Part shown: positions 22,256 through 30,210 of the stretch, one piece after another | How positions within the stretch are numbered: position 1 is the first letter of the stretch | Layout: every line of letters starts with the position of its first letter | Source: a virus | Length of the DNA: 64,000 nt | Virus record (IMG/VR): IMGVR_UViG_3300034374_008984 | Span: 1 to 64,000 of that record | Strand: one strand, 5' to 3' | Made by a program: the position numbers and the translations under genes | The notes under the pieces: generated by a model | What the model was told of the DNA's origin: nothing | Seen by the model: only the letters and a program-made list of their open reading frames with translations | Database searches by the model: none

Positions 22256-22834
22256 ATGAGCACCTCGCCAAGAACCATCTTTAATATGCCCTTTCCCCAT
22301 GCCTTCTTTCGTGGGGGCATGATGGAGGTCATGCTTGCGGAAGTGTCCCTTGAAGGAGAGGGAGGGGACAGGCTTGTGACGGTGACATTCTCGGGATCCT
22401 CGCAAAAGGACTCCTACAAGGACAGGTTCTCAATCACATCATCCCTTGCGAACATGGCGTCCCTCTCAAAGCTGCTCCATGCGAATTGCCCGACAGCGGC
22501 CATCTACGGTACCTCCGAATGGGCCGTGGCGACAGAGACCCAAGAAGGAAACCTGCTGCTGTGTCTCAATCAGGAGGCCAAGATGGTGATGATCGAGGAG
22601 GATGAAGTGGCATTCACCCTTGACTTCTTCTCTCTCCCTGGACTCCGCTTTCACGATGCCACGCCAAGGCACGATTCAGGACGCCCCTGCATATCCCTGA
22701 ATTGGGATGACTCCGCGAAGGTTCAGAACAGGGACGCCCGACTGTGGGAATGGAGGGGAGGCCACAACAAGAGCGACCTGATAGGGGCATTGGCAGAGTG
22801 CCCATGGGTGATGTTCGAGAATGTGATACTTTGA
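22256..22834 (+). CDS. Hypothetical protein after the nuclease
   Basis: A 192-residue protein starting one base after the nuclease stop. Strand-rich, with MSTSPRTIFNMPFPHAFFRG, EVMLAEVSLEGEGGDRLVTV and Trp/Cys spots near the end (ECPWVMFENVIL). No motif is recognised. Tight spacing makes cotranscription with the nuclease certain and a shared job likely. A single-strand annealing protein is expected here in many phages, but the sequence does not clearly show one. Confidence 0.6.
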   Translation: MSTSPRTIFNMPFPHAFFRGGMMEVMLAEVSLEGEGGDRLVTVTFSGSSQKDSYKDRFSITSSLANMASLSKLLHANCPTAAIYGTSEWAVATETQEGNLLLCLNQEAKMVMIEEDEVAFTLDFFSLPGLRFHDATPRHDSGRPCISLNWDDSAKVQNRDARLWEWRGGHNKSDLIGALAECPWVMFENVIL

Positions 22835-22841
22835 AAGAGCA

Positions 22842-23084
22842 ATGACAGCGGCAAGACTCAAAGGACTGAATAAGCCAAAACTGACGTGCCTGCCGGTCGG
22901 GACCAAATGGAGAACCTACGATGGACATGAGTACGAGATCACAGGAGTGTACACCGTATTCGGCAAGAACGGGTATCACGTCAAAGAGGACGGAGAAAGA
23001 AAGCCGAGATGGGCCAATGCCAACGGATCCCCGAGATATGTTCCAGAGGAGGAAGTGAAGGAGCTCAGAGCGAAGAAAATTTGA
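22842..23084 (+). CDS. Hypothetical protein, small beta fold
   Basis: An 80-residue protein (MTAARLKGLNKPKLTCLPVG) with a beta-rich middle (TKWRTYDGHEYEITGVYTVF), a Gly/Asn loop and an acidic/basic helix (PEEEVKELRAKKI). It resembles small single-domain binding proteins. It ends the recombination cluster before the next promoter. Confidence 0.6.
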   Translation: MTAARLKGLNKPKLTCLPVGTKWRTYDGHEYEITGVYTVFGKNGYHVKEDGERKPRWANANGSPRYVPEEEVKELRAKKI

Positions 23085-23112
23085 AATACTGGCAAAAAAA
23101 ATCCTTCTCACT

Positions 23113-23143
23113 TCATTCAATTAAAAGAAAATCCTTACATTTA
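23113..23143 (+). promoter_or_regulatory. Promoter candidate before the winged-helix gene
   Basis: TACATTTA at 23136-23143 is one base off the consensus -7 box; a TTC-type -33 is weak. It precedes the ATG at 23164 by 20 bases. Confidence 0.4.
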
Positions 23144-23163
23144 CACGCGCAAAAGCAACCGAC

Positions 23164-23559
23164 ATGGCAACAGGTACAATCGAGAAACAGGCCGCTTTCA
23201 GGTTCATCGAGCCGAAGCTGCCCTCCATCAGAGAGCGCATAAAGAGCCTCCTTTCCAAGTGCAACGGAAATGGACTCACTGCAAAGGAAATCTCCGCAGC
23301 GTTGTCCGTGAAAGCGAATACCATCACGGGCCGGATTGATGAACTCTGGGACGAGGGATTCCTCCACGGGGTATCTTCAAAGGGCATCGAGACGAGGTAT
23401 CGCGTCACGGCACCCAAGGACGTGAACCGAGTGAAGGAGGCCCGTAGGAAGGAGAAGTTCCATGTGTGGCTCAGAAAAGGCCGCGAGAGGTACGGTGACG
23501 TGATCACTGACGAGGTGTGGAATGAGATGTTCAAGGTAGCAACGACTGAATTCAACTGA
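23164..23559 (+). CDS. Winged-helix DNA-binding protein
   Basis: A 131-residue protein. Residues about 32-80 fit a winged helix: LTAKEISAALSVKANTITGR forms the helix-turn-helix with the recognition helix SVKANTITGRIDELW, followed by a wing (GFLHGVSSKGIETRYRV). The C-terminus is basic and helical. It is the first gene of its transcript, right after a promoter, as often seen for autoregulated transcription factors. It probably controls the replication genes downstream. Confidence 0.7.
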   Translation: MATGTIEKQAAFRFIEPKLPSIRERIKSLLSKCNGNGLTAKEISAALSVKANTITGRIDELWDEGFLHGVSSKGIETRYRVTAPKDVNRVKEARRKEKFHVWLRKGRERYGDVITDEVWNEMFKVATTEFN

Positions 23560-23560
23560 G

Positions 23561-23845
23561 ATGAAAAAAAGACACGTTTACCTCGTTATTCAGGATGATA
23601 GACGTTACCCTTGCCGCGATCACAACGACACGCAGCGGCACATCTTAGGCGTTCACACCAGCGCGGCAAAGGCATATGCTCACCTCGAATCGTGCAAGCA
23701 GTCACGGCTTGACCTTGGATACATAGAGGTTCGGGATGAGGAATATAACCCCGATTTGCATGACGGAAAGAAGAGGGCGACATACCTGAGCCACTACAAG
23801 CACGGTTCGTCCGAGTTGATAATTGACAAAGTACAGGTTAGATGA
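23561..23845 (+). CDS. Hypothetical protein
   Basis: A 94-residue protein, MKKRHVYLVIQDDRRYPCRD, with several His and Tyr residues and the segment GVHTSAAKAYAHLESCKQSR. It begins two bases after the transcription factor gene and overlaps the next start (ATGA). A small alpha/beta fold is likely. No family known to me. Confidence 0.6.
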   Translation: MKKRHVYLVIQDDRRYPCRDHNDTQRHILGVHTSAAKAYAHLESCKQSRLDLGYIEVRDEEYNPDLHDGKKRATYLSHYKHGSSELIIDKVQVR

Positions 23846-24051
23846 AATACGCATACACCTACGTCCTCACATGCTGCGTGTGGCTACCGTGGTACACCGC
23901 GCCAAAGCCTCCACAGCCGACACCCGAACCCGAGTCCATTGGCGTGGTCTGCGAGTGTTGTCTTCCGGCTCAGGAACCCGATTGGGAGTGCGCGGATTGG
24001 CAGGCCAAGCACGGAAAAATCCCGGACTTCATCAAAAACGAGTTCAAGTAA
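23842..24051 (+). CDS. Small cysteine-rich protein
   Basis: A 69-residue protein coupled by ATGA overlap. It has an N-terminal hydrophobic segment MKYAYTYVLTCCVWLPWYTA, a Pro-rich linker (PKPPQPTPEPES), then CECCLP and WECADW. It could be membrane-associated or exported with disulfides. Function unknown; Cys spacing is not a standard zinc finger. Confidence 0.55.
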   Translation: MKYAYTYVLTCCVWLPWYTAPKPPQPTPEPESIGVVCECCLPAQEPDWECADWQAKHGKIPDFIKNEFK

Positions 24052-24080
24052 TCGCCTTAGCACCCACAAAAAAAACCGAC

Positions 24081-24281
24081 ATGACCCACAGACAAGAACA
24101 GCAGGAACATTTTGACCGGCTATGCCACCTCCGAGGGTTCGACCCCTTGAAGCGCATCGACAACAGCCACGCAAGAACCCGCCTAAAAAGGTCTGACGAG
24201 GTATGGTATGAAGGGAGGGCCTATCGGGTGATTGACGTGATGGGGAGTCCTAAACTGGAATTGATCAACAAGGTGAAGTAG
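24081..24281 (+). CDS. Small hypothetical protein
   Basis: The ATG after AACCGAC gives a 66-residue protein, basic with many His and Arg (MTHRQEQQEHFDRLCHLRGF), and VWYEGRAYRVIDVMGSPKLE, a small beta element near the end. The start was chosen for the local A-rich leader. Function unknown. Confidence 0.55.
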   Translation: MTHRQEQQEHFDRLCHLRGFDPLKRIDNSHARTRLKRSDEVWYEGRAYRVIDVMGSPKLELINKVK

Positions 24282-24282
24282 A

Positions 24283-24540
24283 ATGGAGGCAAAGCCAATC
24301 AGACCCAAGAAAAAGACCCCTCCATGGAAGCGGAGAAAGGTCTATGCGATGAGCCGATTCGAGGAGTACAAGAGACTCATGGCGTACACCCACCTCATTT
24401 ACTCCATGGGGATAATCGAGAAGGAGCAGCCGGGAGTGGCCTTCAAGGTGCTTGCAGAAATAATCCTGAACACTGACGGATTGATCACCGAGGGAATGCT
24501 TGAGGAGTACAAGAAGAGAAACAAGAAGAAACTACGATAG
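24283..24540 (+). CDS. Small basic helical protein
   Basis: An 85-residue protein with a very basic N-terminus (KPIRPKKKTPPWKRRKVYAM) followed by helices (FEEYKRLMAYTHLIYSMGII) and a basic tail. It starts one base after the previous stop. The basic start suits DNA or RNA binding. It lies in a run of small genes leading to the helicase loader. Confidence 0.55.
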   Translation: MEAKPIRPKKKTPPWKRRKVYAMSRFEEYKRLMAYTHLIYSMGIIEKEQPGVAFKVLAEIILNTDGLITEGMLEEYKKRNKKKLR

Positions 24541-24545
24541 GAGAC

Positions 24546-24815
24546 ATGGAGACAGAACTTCACTACATCACCGTCAAGACCTCCGAGGAGGACGGCTACA
24601 CGGTGTGCATTCAGTACGAACCCGCGAGGATGACCCGTTCGAGGACTCACTTTCAGCCCGAGGAGTACGGAGAGGACAGGATCATCTCTATCACCCACGA
24701 GGACGGCACCGAACTGAAATCCAAAGAGGTCTCCGCTCTCGGTATCACCGATTACGACTTCAAGAACATCACTGAGATTGACCTTACACAAACACTTCAA
24801 ACAGATCAGCAATGA
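24546..24815 (+). CDS. Hypothetical protein, beta-rich
   Basis: An 89-residue protein, METELHYITVKTSEEDGYTV, with repeated short strands and acidic Asp/Glu positions (YGEDRIISITHEDGTELK). The stop overlaps the next start. It looks like a small beta-sandwich domain; function unknown. Confidence 0.55.
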   Translation: METELHYITVKTSEEDGYTVCIQYEPARMTRSRTHFQPEEYGEDRIISITHEDGTELKSKEVSALGITDYDFKNITEIDLTQTLQTDQQ

Positions 24816-25000
24816 AAATCATCATCAGAGTACTCTCTTCACCCTTCTTCTTCGGACTTTACCTTGTCCTTGGCTTGCACATCGCCCTGAAAGGAACCTA
24901 CTGCTTTATACGCTACGGAGGCGAGATGCTGACCTACATGCAGGGAGACAAGGAAACCATTGCGAATATCTACAACGAACTCAAAGAGGGAAGGCCATGA
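24812..25000 (+). CDS. Small membrane protein
   Basis: A 62-residue protein with one strong hydrophobic helix (VLSSPFFFGLYLVLGLHIAL) and a polar tail (MLTYMQGDKETIANIYNELK). It overlaps both neighbours by ATGA. It is a probable membrane anchor or small effector of unknown role, sitting between cytoplasmic replication-type genes. Confidence 0.55.
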   Translation: MKIIIRVLSSPFFFGLYLVLGLHIALKGTYCFIRYGGEMLTYMQGDKETIANIYNELKEGRP

Positions 25001-25317
25001 GTCATGACTACACCTCATACCACGCCAAAGCCTCCCTCGACAATTCCATAGAAATACTCGAAACGGTATCCTCCAATCTGAGGCGCTATCTGGAGACCAA
25101 GGGAAGAACCCGCACGGATTTCCTGAAGTGGGTCAAGGCGCAGAAAATCAAAGGGGTGCCCCATTCAAGGATTGCCCGATGGCCGGGCATGGAAATGGAA
25201 CCAGGCAGGGGTAACGTGGAGACGGATACGATTCGGGCCGTGTCCCTTGTAGCAGCCTACATGGGGAAGTCGCCAAAAGAGGTCATGTTCTCGAACATTC
25301 CTTTGGACAGCCTGTGA
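24997..25317 (+). CDS. Putative helix-turn-helix (XRE-like) protein
   Basis: A 106-residue helical protein. RRYLETKGRTRTDFLKWVKA and IRAVSLVAAYMGKSPKEVMF resemble the scaffold of small XRE-type domains, with a recognition-like segment PHSRIARWPG between them. The match is suggestive rather than clean. It is coupled by ATGA to the membrane protein gene. It may regulate the replication transcript. Confidence 0.45.
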   Translation: MSHDYTSYHAKASLDNSIEILETVSSNLRRYLETKGRTRTDFLKWVKAQKIKGVPHSRIARWPGMEMEPGRGNVETDTIRAVSLVAAYMGKSPKEVMFSNIPLDSL

Positions 25318-25320
25318 AGC

Positions 25321-25689
25321 ATGATATTCAAATATCCCCACATGGATCCCGAGCAGCGGGCTCAGTTGCTGTGCGACTACACAGGATTTCAGAAAAGAGT
25401 TCCCGTTGTCGGTTGCCGCGAAGACAAGAAAAAGGAGCTCGTACCGATTACAGTAATGAAGGAAATGTGGGACGAGCTCACATCTTCATGCCAGCTTTCA
25501 GAGACGAGAAGGAACAACGCTTTTTTCTATATTGCAAGAGAAATGGGATACGGGTCGGGGCAAATCGAGAGGGTCGTTGAGGTGGGCATCAACAGAGACC
25601 TTGCCCTCGCTAACGGGAGGTCTCTGATGGAGTACAGCTATCAACTCAGCGAGGCGTGGGCCGCTATCGAAGAATCACTTAACAGGTAA
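25321..25689 (+). CDS. Hypothetical helical protein
   Basis: A 122-residue protein, MIFKYPHMDPEQRAQLLCDY, mostly helical with a Cys-containing turn (VVGCREDKKKELVP) and a helix ending EAWAAIEESLNR. It begins three bases after the preceding stop and lies four genes before the DnaC-like loader. No motif identifies it. Confidence 0.6.
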   Translation: MIFKYPHMDPEQRAQLLCDYTGFQKRVPVVGCREDKKKELVPITVMKEMWDELTSSCQLSETRRNNAFFYIAREMGYGSGQIERVVEVGINRDLALANGRSLMEYSYQLSEAWAAIEESLNR

Positions 25690-25700
25690 ATACAGAAGAC

Positions 25701-26153
25701 ATGACCAAGAACGAAATCCGCATCGCTCTTCTGAAGCACATTCAGCCGATTCCAGCCAAGAGCCTCGAAAAGGCCGTGGACGAAATCTACCTGAGTGTCC
25801 AAAAGGCCCTCGGCAAGGAGTCCAGAAAAAAGAACACCGAGTACGCAGACCTGAACGGGACCTACCACACGCACCCCAAGATGAATTCCAAGATACAGGA
25901 GTTCATCAAGGCAAGGAAGGAGGCCAAAAAGCCGATGACGAAGAGGGCCGTTGAAATGCTCCTCGACAAGTTCAAGAAAGGTGGCTTTACCATCGGAGAA
26001 TGTATTGAGGCCATTGACGTGGCTATCTTGGGGAACTATCAGGGAGTATTCCCTAAGAAGCAGTTCAAGAGGGCCGCGCACGAAAACCCAGACCCGAAGA
26101 TCATTGACTACACAGAAGGATTACCAACTCACAAAAAACCGACAACGACATGA
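25701..26153 (+). CDS. Possible replication initiation or loader-associated protein
   Basis: A 150-residue helical, basic protein. KPMTKRAVEMLLDKFKKGGF followed by ECIEAIDVAILGNYQGVFP has the AI..G..G.F pattern seen near the C-terminus of some phage replisome organisers. The first 80 residues are Lys-rich helices. It precedes, with one small gene between, the DnaC-like gene, so a replication role is reasonable. I rate the match weak. Confidence 0.4.
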   Translation: MTKNEIRIALLKHIQPIPAKSLEKAVDEIYLSVQKALGKESRKKNTEYADLNGTYHTHPKMNSKIQEFIKARKEAKKPMTKRAVEMLLDKFKKGGFTIGECIEAIDVAILGNYQGVFPKKQFKRAAHENPDPKIIDYTEGLPTHKKPTTT

Positions 26154-26719
26154 ATAAGGCTTGCGACATCCTTGAAATTGAGCGCCACAAACTGATTGTT
26201 TCCCAATCAAAATTATTACTTAAACTCTTGCAGGGGGATGATGCCAAGGCAATTGAAGACATTTTGATGCGTTCAAAATCTGAAATAGACAATCACAATA
26301 ATTCAGCACGAACAATATGTGACATGACCAATATAGAAGACGGGAAATGGAGGTCAACGATTAAAAAGGTCATTATTGGTAAATTCACCAATTACTTTCG
26401 CGACAACAGGGCTCTTGGAAGTTATCCTTATGGGTGCGAAGCCTGCAATGATTCAGATGTACCGTGCATCGAGTGTCAAAAGGAGTTAGCCGAGTATCAA
26501 GCTAAGAGAGAAGTAGCTGAAAAAAAAAGAGATGCGTTTTCAAGGGCTTGCGAAAAGACCGTTTTCCCGGATGACCTTAAATTCAAATACATCATTCTTT
26601 GCCGAAGGTCTATGTGGCCGAATCAAACCCCACTTGAATTAGTCTTAAAAGAACTTATTCACACGGAAATCTTGTCAATTTTTCAGTCCCAAAATCAAGA
26701 ACTAATCTCGACAACATGA
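26150..26719 (+). CDS. AT-rich hypothetical protein with two CxxC pairs
   Basis: A 189-residue protein, helical at the start (ERHKLIVSQSKLLLKLLQGD). Residues about 100-112 contain CEAC and CIEC, a probable zinc knuckle. Codon use here is visibly more AT-rich than in its neighbours, suggesting recent transfer into the replication region. It overlaps both adjacent genes at their ATGA ends. Function unknown. Confidence 0.55.
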   Translation: MNKACDILEIERHKLIVSQSKLLLKLLQGDDAKAIEDILMRSKSEIDNHNNSARTICDMTNIEDGKWRSTIKKVIIGKFTNYFRDNRALGSYPYGCEACNDSDVPCIECQKELAEYQAKREVAEKKRDAFSRACEKTVFPDDLKFKYIILCRRSMWPNQTPLELVLKELIHTEILSIFQSQNQELISTT

Positions 26720-26895
26720 AAGCCAAACTAACCGACTCGAAAAGCCTTTTGAAGTTCATCTTCAATCAAATGGAGAAGCTGGATAAAAATAAGATAAACC
26801 CCGATATTGCAAGGGCACAGGCGGCACTTGCGAGACAGGCAAACAATACCTTGCGCATCAGAATGGATGCCGAAAACAACGCTAAGACAAAATGA
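26716..26895 (+). CDS. Small conserved helical protein before the loader
   Basis: A 59-residue protein, MKAKLTDSKSLLKFIFNQME, then INPDIARAQAALARQANNTL. I recognise this pattern, a short helix then a DIARAQAALARQANN-type motif, in small phage proteins near replication genes. It is probably a helical cofactor for the adjacent loader. Coupled to both neighbours by ATGA. Confidence 0.6.
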   Translation: MKAKLTDSKSLLKFIFNQMEKLDKNKINPDIARAQAALARQANNTLRIRMDAENNAKTK

Positions 26896-27554
26896 ACATG
26901 AACTTCGATGATTTCCTCCGCAAGGAGGCCGACAAGAGTGGATTCCAATGGAATGACGTTTCAGAGTGGACTCCCGAACAGCTCGCCGCAATGTGGCACA
27001 AGGCGGGGCAATCCATCGTGGGGCCGTCCTACAAAGATGTTGACCCGAACCTCACACAAAACCTCGTGAAGTACCTCCTCCGTGATGAGTCCTTCGATGG
27101 GAACCTTGACAGGGGCATTCTGATAATAGGCAACAACGGGACAGGCAAGACCATCTACATGAAGATCCTACTCATGCTCCTCACCTATCTGCACTCCAAG
27201 CGGACGCCCTCTTACTCAGGGAAACAGATAGAGGCCAATATGAGGCTTCCAGAGGATGAGCAGGGAAGAATAGACGTGCAAAAGGCACTCCTTGCCCCGA
27301 CATTCTACTTCGATGATCTCGGGGAGGAGCTTGACAGGGTGATGGTATATGGTACCTATGTGGAACTCGGAAAGGATGTCCTGACACAGCGCTACGAGGA
27401 GTTCACCTCCAAGGGCTCCCTTACATTCGCCACCTCGAACCTCAACATGAAACAGATAGAGGACAAGTACGGGTATCGAGTGGGAAGCCGCATGCACGAG
27501 ATGTTCAATGTGTTCATCCGCAAGGGGGAGGACATGAGAAAAGGATTTGTGTGA
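26892..27554 (+). CDS. dnaC: DnaC-like helicase loader ATPase
   Basis: A 220-residue AAA+ protein. Walker A GNNGTGKT lies near residues 79-86, Walker B TFYFDDLGEE near 136-145, the sensor-1-like ATSNL near 177, and GSRMHEMFNVF near 195 carries the arginine-finger region typical of DnaC. A second ATG six bases inside is possible. It would place the DnaB helicase, encoded two genes downstream, on phage DNA. The size is typical of DnaC. Confidence 0.85.
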   Translation: MNMNFDDFLRKEADKSGFQWNDVSEWTPEQLAAMWHKAGQSIVGPSYKDVDPNLTQNLVKYLLRDESFDGNLDRGILIIGNNGTGKTIYMKILLMLLTYLHSKRTPSYSGKQIEANMRLPEDEQGRIDVQKALLAPTFYFDDLGEELDRVMVYGTYVELGKDVLTQRYEEFTSKGSLTFATSNLNMKQIEDKYGYRVGSRMHEMFNVFIRKGEDMRKGFV

Positions 27555-28171
27555 TGAGGGTGCTAAATCTGTATGCCGGTCTTGGAGGAAATAGAAAAGA
27601 TTGGCAAGGAGTAAAGGTGACGGCTGTTGAAATGGAGCAGCAGATAGCTGACGCATACAAGCGCCTGTATCCTGATGACGAAGTAATAGTGGGAGACGCT
27701 CATAAATACCTGAAAGAAAACTTCCGACACTATGACTTCATTTGGAGCTCGCCACCGTGTCAAACTCATAGCAGAATGATGAAAGCCACCCGGCACGATG
27801 TCGCAGATTACCCCGATATGAAACTCTACCAGGAAATCATATTTCTTCAACACTTTTTCAAAGGAAAGTGGGTTGTGGAGAATGTTAAGCCCTACTATGA
27901 ACCGCTTATCCGTCCAACCGTCAAAATGGGCAGGCACTACTTTTGGGCAAACTTCACTATTTGGCCCATTAAGATAGGCTCTCCAAAAAAGTTCATTACA
28001 GCCGGGACTACCGAAGAAACACAGGCATTGAAGGATTGGCTGGGCATTCAGTATGATGGCAACATCTACTACAAGAACAATCATTGCCCGGGACAAGTGT
28101 TACGAAACTGCGTCCACCCAAAAGTTGGAAACCACATACTCAATGAATCAACCCGAAACGGACTCTTCTAA
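27554..28171 (+). CDS. C5-cytosine DNA methyltransferase (short)
   Basis: A 205-residue enzyme. LNLYAGLGGNRKDW is motif I (S-adenosylmethionine binding), SSPPCQTHS contains the catalytic PCQ of motif IV, and WVVENVKP is motif VI (ENV). It is shorter than usual, so the target-recognition region is reduced and specificity is hard to predict. No partner restriction enzyme is next to it. It probably protects phage DNA from host restriction. It lies between the loader and DnaB, an odd place that suggests insertion. Confidence 0.75.
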   Translation: MRVLNLYAGLGGNRKDWQGVKVTAVEMEQQIADAYKRLYPDDEVIVGDAHKYLKENFRHYDFIWSSPPCQTHSRMMKATRHDVADYPDMKLYQEIIFLQHFFKGKWVVENVKPYYEPLIRPTVKMGRHYFWANFTIWPIKIGSPKKFITAGTTEETQALKDWLGIQYDGNIYYKNNHCPGQVLRNCVHPKVGNHILNESTRNGLF

Positions 28172-29650
28172 ATGACCACCCCCCGCAAGACCTCCTTCCC
28201 GGCAATCCCCTCCTTAGAACACGTTAAGGTTCCTCCCAACGCGGTCGAGTTGGAGGATGCCGTTCTTGGTGCCTGCCTATTGGATGCCGACGCGTTGTCC
28301 GAAGTCTCCTCCATTCTCCGGCCCGAGATGTTCTACAAGTTGGAGCACCAGATGGTGTTCTCTGCTATGATGTCCCTTGAATCCGAGGGGAATCCCGCAG
28401 ACATCCTGACCGTGACACAGAGATTGAAAAAGGACGGGAACCTCTCCGTTGTCGGAGGGGCGCATTTCGTGTCAACCCTAACGGACAGGGTCGGTAGCGG
28501 TGCCAACGCGGAATACCACGCAAGGATCATCGCCCAGAAGTTCATTGCAAGGGAACTCATACGGGTGTCGGGAGACATCTACGCGCAGGCGTTCGATGAC
28601 ACGATAGACCCATTGGAACTCCTCGACAGGGCCAATGACGAGGTGGCCTCCATCGGGTCTGACGTTGTGGGAGATGCAGTGGAATCCAATCAAGACCTTC
28701 TTAGGCAGGTGATAGAGGACTCCGAGAGGACGGCCTCGGGGGGGAATGTCATCGGAACCCCCATCGGACTCCGCGAATTGGACATCAAAACAGGAGGCTT
28801 GCAGGAGGGCCACTTGGACATCCTTGCAGGAAGGCCCGGCATGGGCAAGAGCTCCTTCGCCATCTACGAGGCGTACAGGGTGGCGTTCTCGGAGAAGAAG
28901 ACCGTGCTGTTCTTCTCATTGGAGATGCCCGCGAAGGAAATCATGCAGAAGATCCTTTCGATTCACACCGGCATCGACTCTTGGAAACTGAAGACAGGGA
29001 AGCTCGACCCCGAGCATTGGAACCGCATCAATGCCATGTCAGGGGAGATTATCAAGGCCCCCATCACAATAATCGACAACATCTCGGAGTGGTCCAAGGT
29101 CAGGACGAAATGTGTGAACTCCAACAAGAAGCAGCAGATAGGGCTTGTTTCCATTGATTACCTGCAACTCATACAGATTTCCAACAGGAAAGGCAACAGA
29201 GAGCAGGAAATAGGGGAAATCAGCAGGGGGTTGAAGCAACTTGCCAAGCACCTGAAATGCCCCATCCGTGCCCTCGCACAGCTATCGAGAGGAGTTGAGA
29301 CAAGAGGTGGCAACAAGAAGCCTATGCTGAGTGATTTGAGGGAATCCGGCTCAATCGAACAGGACGCGGATAGTGTCACCTTCCTGTACCGCCCCGAGTA
29401 TTACGGCATAGAGTTCTCCGAGGAGGGAAACCTCCCAACGAACGGCCTCTGCGAGGTCATCATTGCCAAGAACAGGGGAGGACTGACGGGAACGGTTCCC
29501 GTTCGGGTGAACCTCGCAACAAGCACCTTCGAGGGTTGGGAGGGAGGTTCCTTCAAGGCCCCGTCACCGCCACCCATTGAGGAGGTGCAGAGATGGAGCC
29601 CCATGCCGAGAAGCACCGAGTTCGATGACGATGACGGGAACCCTTTTTGA
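28172..29650 (+). CDS. dnaB: Replicative DNA helicase DnaB
   Basis: A 492-residue protein with the DnaB layout. The N-terminal helical domain (EDAVLGACLLDADALSEV) is followed by a linker and a RecA-fold ATPase with GRPGMGKSS near residues 219-227, FFSLEMPAKEI after it, a VSIDYLQLIQ Walker B near 326-335 and ALAQLSRGVETR near 365. It unwinds DNA ahead of the fork in 5'-to-3' direction; the loader at 26892 serves it. Length agrees with bacterial DnaB. No phage primase or polymerase is visible, so host enzymes presumably complete the fork. Confidence 0.95.
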   Translation: MTTPRKTSFPAIPSLEHVKVPPNAVELEDAVLGACLLDADALSEVSSILRPEMFYKLEHQMVFSAMMSLESEGNPADILTVTQRLKKDGNLSVVGGAHFVSTLTDRVGSGANAEYHARIIAQKFIARELIRVSGDIYAQAFDDTIDPLELLDRANDEVASIGSDVVGDAVESNQDLLRQVIEDSERTASGGNVIGTPIGLRELDIKTGGLQEGHLDILAGRPGMGKSSFAIYEAYRVAFSEKKTVLFFSLEMPAKEIMQKILSIHTGIDSWKLKTGKLDPEHWNRINAMSGEIIKAPITIIDNISEWSKVRTKCVNSNKKQQIGLVSIDYLQLIQISNRKGNREQEIGEISRGLKQLAKHLKCPIRALAQLSRGVETRGGNKKPMLSDLRESGSIEQDADSVTFLYRPEYYGIEFSEEGNLPTNGLCEVIIAKNRGGLTGTVPVRVNLATSTFEGWEGGSFKAPSPPPIEEVQRWSPMPRSTEFDDDDGNPF

Positions 29651-29697
29651 AAAAAAAATAATTTTAACAGAATAAAGTATATCCAAAAAGCGTTCCC

Positions 29698-29705
29698 TAC
29701 ATTTG
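29698..29705 (+). promoter_or_regulatory. Promoter -7 element before the 29721 gene
   Basis: TACATTTG matches the -7 consensus exactly; no good -33 match lies 19 bases upstream. It falls 16 bases before the ATG in an A-rich gap. Confidence 0.5.
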
Positions 29706-29720
29706 AAGCCTCAAACAGGA

Positions 29721-30194
29721 ATGTCAAAAAAAACCATCATGGCAAAAACAGCAGTAGTGAAAATCGAAGAGAACACCGAGGACACGTCCCTTCAGGGCAT
29801 CCTCAATAGTTTGTCCCACAACGAGCGTCTTGATTGGCTCGAAACGAATGCCTTCTCCGTGAAGGATGAGGAGTATCATGCCCCGCTCTCTGCGGAGGAA
29901 CTTGACGAGGTGAAGGGTTTTATCACTCAGCAGAACATCAAGTTGCAGGAATTGGAAGACAAGAAAAATAGGTTCATGGAGGAGCTCAACGCTGAGTTGA
30001 AGCCCGCCAAAGAGAAACTTGAAGTGGCCGTTCGCGAGGCGCGCTCAAATGAGCGTCAGGGCTTTGGTAAGGTGTACTACGTGCCGAACCACGAAGAGGG
30101 TATCACTTACAAGGTCACGGAAGGGAATCTTATCGTAGGCAGCCGCCCGATGCGTTCCGAGGAGCGTCAGATGAATCTCCTTGCCAAGGTGTAA
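29721..30194 (+). CDS. Hypothetical protein, acidic coiled coil
   Basis: The ATG after CAAACAGGA is used; a second ATG lies 18 bases inside. The 157-residue product has a short beta start (AVVKIEENTED), helices (QGILNSLSHNERLDWLETNA), a coiled-coil core (LQELEDKKNRFMEELNAELK), and a basic C-terminus with RSEERQMNLLAKV. It is the last gene before the noncoding RNA block. Function unknown. Confidence 0.6.
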   Translation: MSKKTIMAKTAVVKIEENTEDTSLQGILNSLSHNERLDWLETNAFSVKDEEYHAPLSAEELDEVKGFITQQNIKLQELEDKKNRFMEELNAELKPAKEKLEVAVREARSNERQGFGKVYYVPNHEEGITYKVTEGNLIVGSRPMRSEERQMNLLAKV

Positions 30195-30210
30195 TGAAGT
30201 TGGTTCCTTT

